This document shows, piece by piece, positions 59,082 to 64,000 of a stretch of DNA of 64,000 bases. A program made the translations under genes and the position numbers. Where the stretch lies: assembly GCA_014529385.2 (NCBI GenBank), contig CM043962.1, positions 86,035,180 to 86,099,179 on the forward strand. The letters run 5' to 3'. Numbering within the stretch: the stretch's first letter is position 1; the number at the start of each line of letters is the position of its first letter. The notes below the pieces were generated by a model. It did no database searches, was not told the origin of the DNA, and saw only the letters and a program-made list of their open reading frames with translations. This stretch comes from Adiantum capillus-veneris (lineage: Eukaryota > Streptophyta > Polypodiopsida > Polypodiales > Pteridaceae).

Positions 59082-62000
59082 TTAGCCATGGGCTACTGCC
59101 CCCGTGTCTCCCTCGGGAGAATTCTCAACGCGTGACAATTTTCGGAATACAAAAACTTCTTGCGACAGTTTTCCACGGTCTACGATCCTGACCTCAGTAT
59201 CCAGAAGCACAACATCATCTGGACCAAATTCTCCTCTCAAAATTCCCTTGGACAATTCATTTTCCACATACTGCTGTATCACCCGCTTGACAGGCCTTGC
59301 ACCGTAAGCAGGGTCGTAACCCAAACTTCCAAGGAGTTTGATAGCCTTCTCGGTATATTTGAGTGTTATCTTCTTTTCCACCATTCGCAGTTGCACCCGT
59401 TCCAGCTGCCAAATATAAAGGGCATGCATAAAAGATGAGACAAATTATTCAATGCTTTAAGCAGCTTGCAAACCAGCAATATGCAAACAGGGACCCTTAC
59501 CTGAAGTTTTACAATGCTATTAATTTGTGTCCGATCTAGTGGCTTGAAGACTATGTACTCATCAATACGGTTCATAAACTCGGGGCGGAAGGTTTTCCTT
59601 GCCACTTCCAACACCTTCTCCTTCATTTCTTCATACAGCTCTTCTTTAAAAACTGATCTCTCCAATGTACTAAGGATAAGTTGAGAACCAATATTGGAGG
59701 TCATGATGATAATAGTGTTAGTAAAGTTCACAGTCCTGCCCTGAGAATCTGTAACGCGCCCATCATCCAATATCTGTAAGAAAATATTGAAGACATCCGA
59801 GTGTGCTTTTTCAACTTCATCAAACAAAATGACACTGTAAGGCCTTCTGCGGACAGCTTCTGTAAGTTGTCCGCCCTCTTCATAACCCACATATCCTGGC
59901 GGGGCTCCAATCAACCGAGAAACCGCATGTTTCTCCATGTACTCACTCATGTCAATGCGGATCAAGGCTTCTTCTGTGTTGAAGAGGTAAGCCGCTAATG
60001 CCTTTGCAAGTTCAGTTTTTCCCACACCTGTAGGACCCATGAACATGAAACTTGCAATTGGTCGGTTTGGATCAGCTAAACCAGCTCGTGACCTTTGAAT
60101 GGCATCAGCCACAGCTTCCACGCCCTGCTCCTGTCCAACCACCCTTTTGTGTAGTTCCTCATCCAAATGGAGTAACTTTTCACGCTCAGACTCTTTCAAC
60201 TTTGACACTGGTATGCCTGTCCATTTGCTCACAATCTCCGCTATATCATCTTCTATCACCTCTTTCCGAAGTAAACTTCGACCACTCTTGTGGTAGTCAT
60301 GAAGCTCCTTCTCTGATTCTTCCAACTGCTTTTGCAATGCCAAAAGGGTACCATATTTCAACTCAGCTGCTCTATTCAAGTCATATTCTCGTTCTGCTTG
60401 TTGAATCTCCAAATTCACACGGTCTATCTGCTCAGACCCAAGAAACATTAGCATTTTCTATACACAAGCATTGTCCAAACCCACAGACCATCTTATCTTT
60501 CAATAATGAGCTTCAGAAAATGCAACACGACAATTTTCTCCCTCTTGGACCATTCCTACCTCTTCTTTCAATGACTTGATCCGGTTCATCAAAGACCTCT
60601 CTTTTTCCCACTGCTGTGTAAGCTCTGCCTGCTTCGCCTTCAGTACTTCTAGCTCCTTTTCAAGCTTACTTAGACGCTCTCGCGAAACCTTATCATCATC
60701 TTTTAGGAGAGAGAGTCGCTCCATTTCCAGCTTCAGTATAGCTCGATTTACTTCATCTAATTCAGTGGGCTTGGAAGTGAGTTCCATTTTGATCTTTGCA
60801 GCTGCCTCATCAATTAAATCAATGGCTGCAGGCAGAAGAAAACGTGTCCGTATGAGGAGAATGAAAAGGCCCAACTCCTGGCAGTATAAACAAAGGTGAC
60901 TCAACATTACCCTTGTCAGGAAGAAACCGGCCACTAATATATCTATCGGCTAAAGCGGCCGCTTCCACAATTGCACCATCTACAATTCGAACACCATGAT
61001 GAAGTTCATATCTCTCCCTCAAACCTCTAAGAATTGATATTGTATCCTCCACTGAAGGCTGCCCAACCATAACTTGTTGGAAGCGTCGTTCTAAAGCAGG
61101 ATCTTTCTCAATATATTTTCTGTATTCTGTCAGCGTTGTGGCCCCAATGCAACGCAACTCTCCTCGTCCTAACATTGGTTTGAGTAAATTACCAGCATCC
61201 AGGGCTCCTCCTTGCGCACCTGAAAACAGCTCAAATTTCATTTCCAAATTCTATCGTTTTTATCTACATGGTGCAAAATGTTATCAAACCACCCGAACAA
61301 TCTTTAGGAAAAGCCAAATCTTCACCTGCTCCGACAACTGTGTGAAGCTCATCAATAAAGAGAATAATCAGTCCATCAGAATCAGATACTGCTTTTAGTA
61401 CAGCTTTGAATCTATCCTCGAACTCTCCACGATACTTGGCCCCAGCAATAAGTGCTCCCATGTCAAGTGATATAATCTGCATTGATGAAAAAAGAGAAGC
61501 CATGAGATGACACCTGACACGTTACGAGTAAGACTACAACAACATTGAGACTGACCTTTCTATTGGCAATCGCTTCAGGAACATCACCATGTATGATCCG
61601 CTGCGCCAACCTGTCTCCCAAAGAAAAGACAGTGTAAATTGCCTAAAACTATTGGCCAAAGAGATACAAATAAACTTGACAAAACAAGAAAAGCAAATCT
61701 TCTGTTTGTTGAGATACAAAACACCATATACAAGTGAATATCGTTTGCTTTTGAGATTTCACTCTCATCATTTTGATTATACAACCATTTTACTCAGACG
61801 TGTATTTCAACCCAAAGTACAGCGGTAACCCAATATCCAATGAAAGACACAAGGCAAGCTCCAGCATTATAACAAAAGTAGATTTGGTTAAATTCACAAG
61901 CATTTTCTTATTTGTCTCTTAAGGTTTACTCCCATCATTTTCAATTTCCAATTTTACTTAACAACCTACCACAATACACTCACAAGTACTTACAACCAAG

Positions 62001-63176
62001 GCAAAAAGGCAACCCAATATCCAAAAGAAAACATCAGGCAAGCTTCAGGACTACAACAGCAGTTAGATTTGTAGCATAGGATCTGCAGCCAGTATAATCA
62101 AACTTCAACATCATACAGCAAAGACGTGCACCCAAACATTAAACTGAAGCGTGGATACACAAAAAAAACCATCACGAAGTGCCAGTTTACTCACCCTTCA
62201 ACTACAGCAGTCTTGCCAACCCCAGGCTCTCCTATAATAACAGGATTATTCTTTGTCCTTCTGCAAAGAATCTGTATGCATCTTCGAATCTCTGCATCCC
62301 TCCCAATTACAGGATCAAGCTTTCCTGCACTTGCCAACTCCGTAAAATCGACCCCATACTTCTCCAGAACTTGATATTTTCCTTCCGGATCTGGCCAATA
62401 GAGGAAGAATGAATCTTTCCATGACATCACAAGACAAGAACCAACATCATTTACAACTCAAAATCTTTGAATTGTCTCCTACTTGGATCTGTGACCTTCT
62501 GTGTTCCTCTGACTGCTTGAATAGCTGCTCGCAAGGCCTCTTCAGTCAAGTTGAATTCGGCCATCAGGCGCTTCCCAAAGCGATCGTCTTGCACAAGGCT
62601 TAACAACAGATGCTCCACTGACAAGTATGAATCACCATACTCTGCCTTGTAACGTTTTGCTCGTTCTATTACAGCTCCAAAATCTGGTCCCATGACAACT
62701 GAAATGGTACCTGTGATCTGTAGCAAACGAGTAATTACATTGTCTCTTCTAAATCTGAGAATTTTGAAACTTTAAATGATTCCATCTGTTACAGCAAAAT
62801 AAATGCATTGCATCTAATGTGTCCCACAGGTCAGACTAACTCTTATGCCATAATAAATTGAGTGTCAAAGCTCCATGAGAGTCAAACCATACAAAAGTTA
62901 CCCTCTTTACAGCCTTAAGTTCGAAGTTCAAACATATGAGAAGCTAAAAACACTGACCTTGGGCTGACTTTCAATGTATCGCTCCGTATACTGAAGAATC
63001 TGAGTATTGTCCAGCCCAGCCTTTGCAAATAATCTTCGAGCAAGTCCATTTTTTTGTTCTAGCAAGGCTTTCAGCAAATGCTCTGGTTGAATGATTTGCT
63101 GCCTGTGTTTTTTGGCTACTTCAATGGAGTTGGCAATCGCTTGCCATGACATTTCTGTGAACTCTGATGGGTTTAA
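59082..63176 (-). CDS. CLPB3: Plastid-type ClpB/Hsp100 disaggregase, N-terminal exon outside window
   Basis: Nine exons join in phase: 63176-62958, 62717-62483, 62390-62195, 61610-61556, 61476-61326, 61219-60911, 60825-60560, 60427-59501 and 59405-59082, all with GT-AG introns. They give 893 residues to a TAA at 59084-59082. ClpB is a hexameric AAA+ chaperone that threads aggregated proteins through its pore with ATP, together with Hsp70. Seen are the N domain ([30 protein letters not shown]), Walker A1 [11 protein letters not shown]1 pore loop [10 protein letters not shown], Walker B1 ILFIDELH, the middle coiled coil, Walker A2 GPTGVGKT, pore loop GYVGYEEGG, Walker B2 [16 protein letters not shown] and sensor 2 [18 protein letters not shown] and [10 protein letters not shown] favour plastid CLPB3 over mitochondrial CLPB4. 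About 75 N-terminal residues (transit peptide) lie beyond 64000. Confidence 0.93.
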
Positions 63177-63239
63177 CTGCCAAATCATGAATTGCAAATT
63201 AATATTGTGACAAGCACCAAAAACTTTATATACTATCCC

Positions 63240-63270
<31 letters not shown>

Positions 63271-64000
63271 AAACACAACACACACACACACACTTTGTAT
63301 ATTTATATTAAGAAACATTAAACCATCCAATCAGTCAAGCTTACATAAGCACATTAAATATTTGTGCAGATACATGCTTCCTAAACAGGTTGATAATTTC
63401 TGTGTAGAAAATCAGCACGCATACACAACACTCATACATGTGACATAAACTTGAAATGAAGCAGACAGCTCTGTGCAGGTCTTACGCACTCTTAGACAAG
63501 GGCCTCCCCCACGCGCCCAAAGTGTCTTCAGAATTAGTGTCAAAAGTACTGCAATGAGTATCTCTGTTTTGATCATCGAGCACCAATTGCTGTTTATTCC
63601 AATAGTTAAAGTGAAAAATGTGGAGTATACAGAAAATGTAAGTATAAACAAATTGCAAACCATCGACCATCTTTTTGACTCAATGCATTGAAGCAAATAA
63701 AAACTAAACTCATTCTTTGTGTTTCAGAATACTAACTTTCATGAAAGAAGGGGGAAGCGGTTGGACTTTCCACCATGTTTGGTTTAGTTTATTATAGGAA
63801 AAGAGTTTGTATCTGTGTTTCCATGAGATAATGCAGTACTTCTACTACCTAAGCCCTTGGGAAGCTCTAGAGTGTATCACTTACCTAGCTACATGTGTCA
63901 TCACCCATATGATGAATATACATTCCTCATTTGATAGATTGGTGCGCAAAGGAAGGTGATCAAGGCTACCAAGACTCGCTTGCTCTTTCATCCATTTGGA
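63177..64000. other. CLPB3 first intron (start of)
   Basis: No transit-peptide-like frame is found on the minus strand, so the first coding exon is probably outside the window and this is intron. It contains a 24-nt C run (63237-63260) followed by 13 A and a CA run to about 63293. Confidence 0.65.
63237..63293. repeat. C24-A13-(CA)n compound run
   Basis: Twenty-four C, thirteen A, then acacaacacacacacaca. It starts about 60 bp upstream of the CLPB3 exon acceptor on the minus strand, where it reads as T13 followed by G24. Confidence 0.96.

Noticed and set aside
63412-63696. Minus-strand 94-codon frame as CLPB3 transit peptide
   Set aside because: Hydrophobic rather than Ser/Arg-rich, and no donor in proper phase to 63176.

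Overview
The window looks like nuclear DNA of a flowering plant. Two interrupted genes for organelle proteins can be read with GT-AG introns: a CGFS glutaredoxin and a ClpB chaperone. Most of the rest is decayed LTR retrotransposons of both the Ty3/gypsy and Ty1/copia types, some with initiator-Met tRNA primer-binding sites. Long AG/TC and TG/CA microsatellites and 19-30 nt G or C runs are unusually common. I cannot name the species.

Genes. Both cellular genes are on the minus strand. GRXS14 is rebuilt from three phase-compatible exons (13290-13092, 2014-1745, 1315-1260), giving a 174-residue plastid-type monothiol glutaredoxin. Its first intron would be about 11 kb and is filled with antisense Ty3 debris. 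CLPB3 occupies 63176-59082 with nine exons that join in frame. They encode everything except the transit peptide of a plastid-type ClpB/Hsp100, whose first exon must lie beyond the right edge. Both proteins act in chloroplasts (iron-sulfur cluster handling and protein disaggregation); nothing here suggests joint regulation.

Layout. 1-1.3 kb: downstream of GRXS14. 3.5-7.2 kb: non-autonomous Ty3-type LTR pieces. 7.4-11.45 kb: a Ty3 pol relic whose reverse transcriptase is split by a 1.7-kb LTR-like insert. 14.3-16.0 kb: a collapsed Ty3 element. 16-26 kb: non-coding DNA with microsatellites, a tRNA-like SINE head, and a 2-kb segment between inverted repeats. 26.7-28.2 kb: local duplications. 28.3-32.8 kb: a frameshifted, intron-bearing gene for a large transposase-like protein, the least familiar object here. 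33.5-36 kb: duplications and repeats. 36.1-41.1 kb: a minus-strand chromovirus-like Ty3 element. 41.1-42.9 kb: a mosaic of LTR pieces. 43-47 kb: non-coding, with an exact 107-bp tandem duplication. 47.36-52.38 kb: a Ty1/copia element with both LTRs and a 5-bp target duplication. 53.3-58.6 kb: a large LTR element without recognisable pol and with a 30-nt homopolymer at its polypurine tract. 59.1-63.2 kb: CLPB3.

Most likely novelty. The 28.3-32.8 kb locus joins a zinc-finger-like segment, an RNase H-like transposase core and an SH3/BAH-like C-terminal region in a combination I do not recognise from described plant transposon families. It is broken by several frameshifts, so it is best read as a recently dead copy whose intact relatives would be worth finding.
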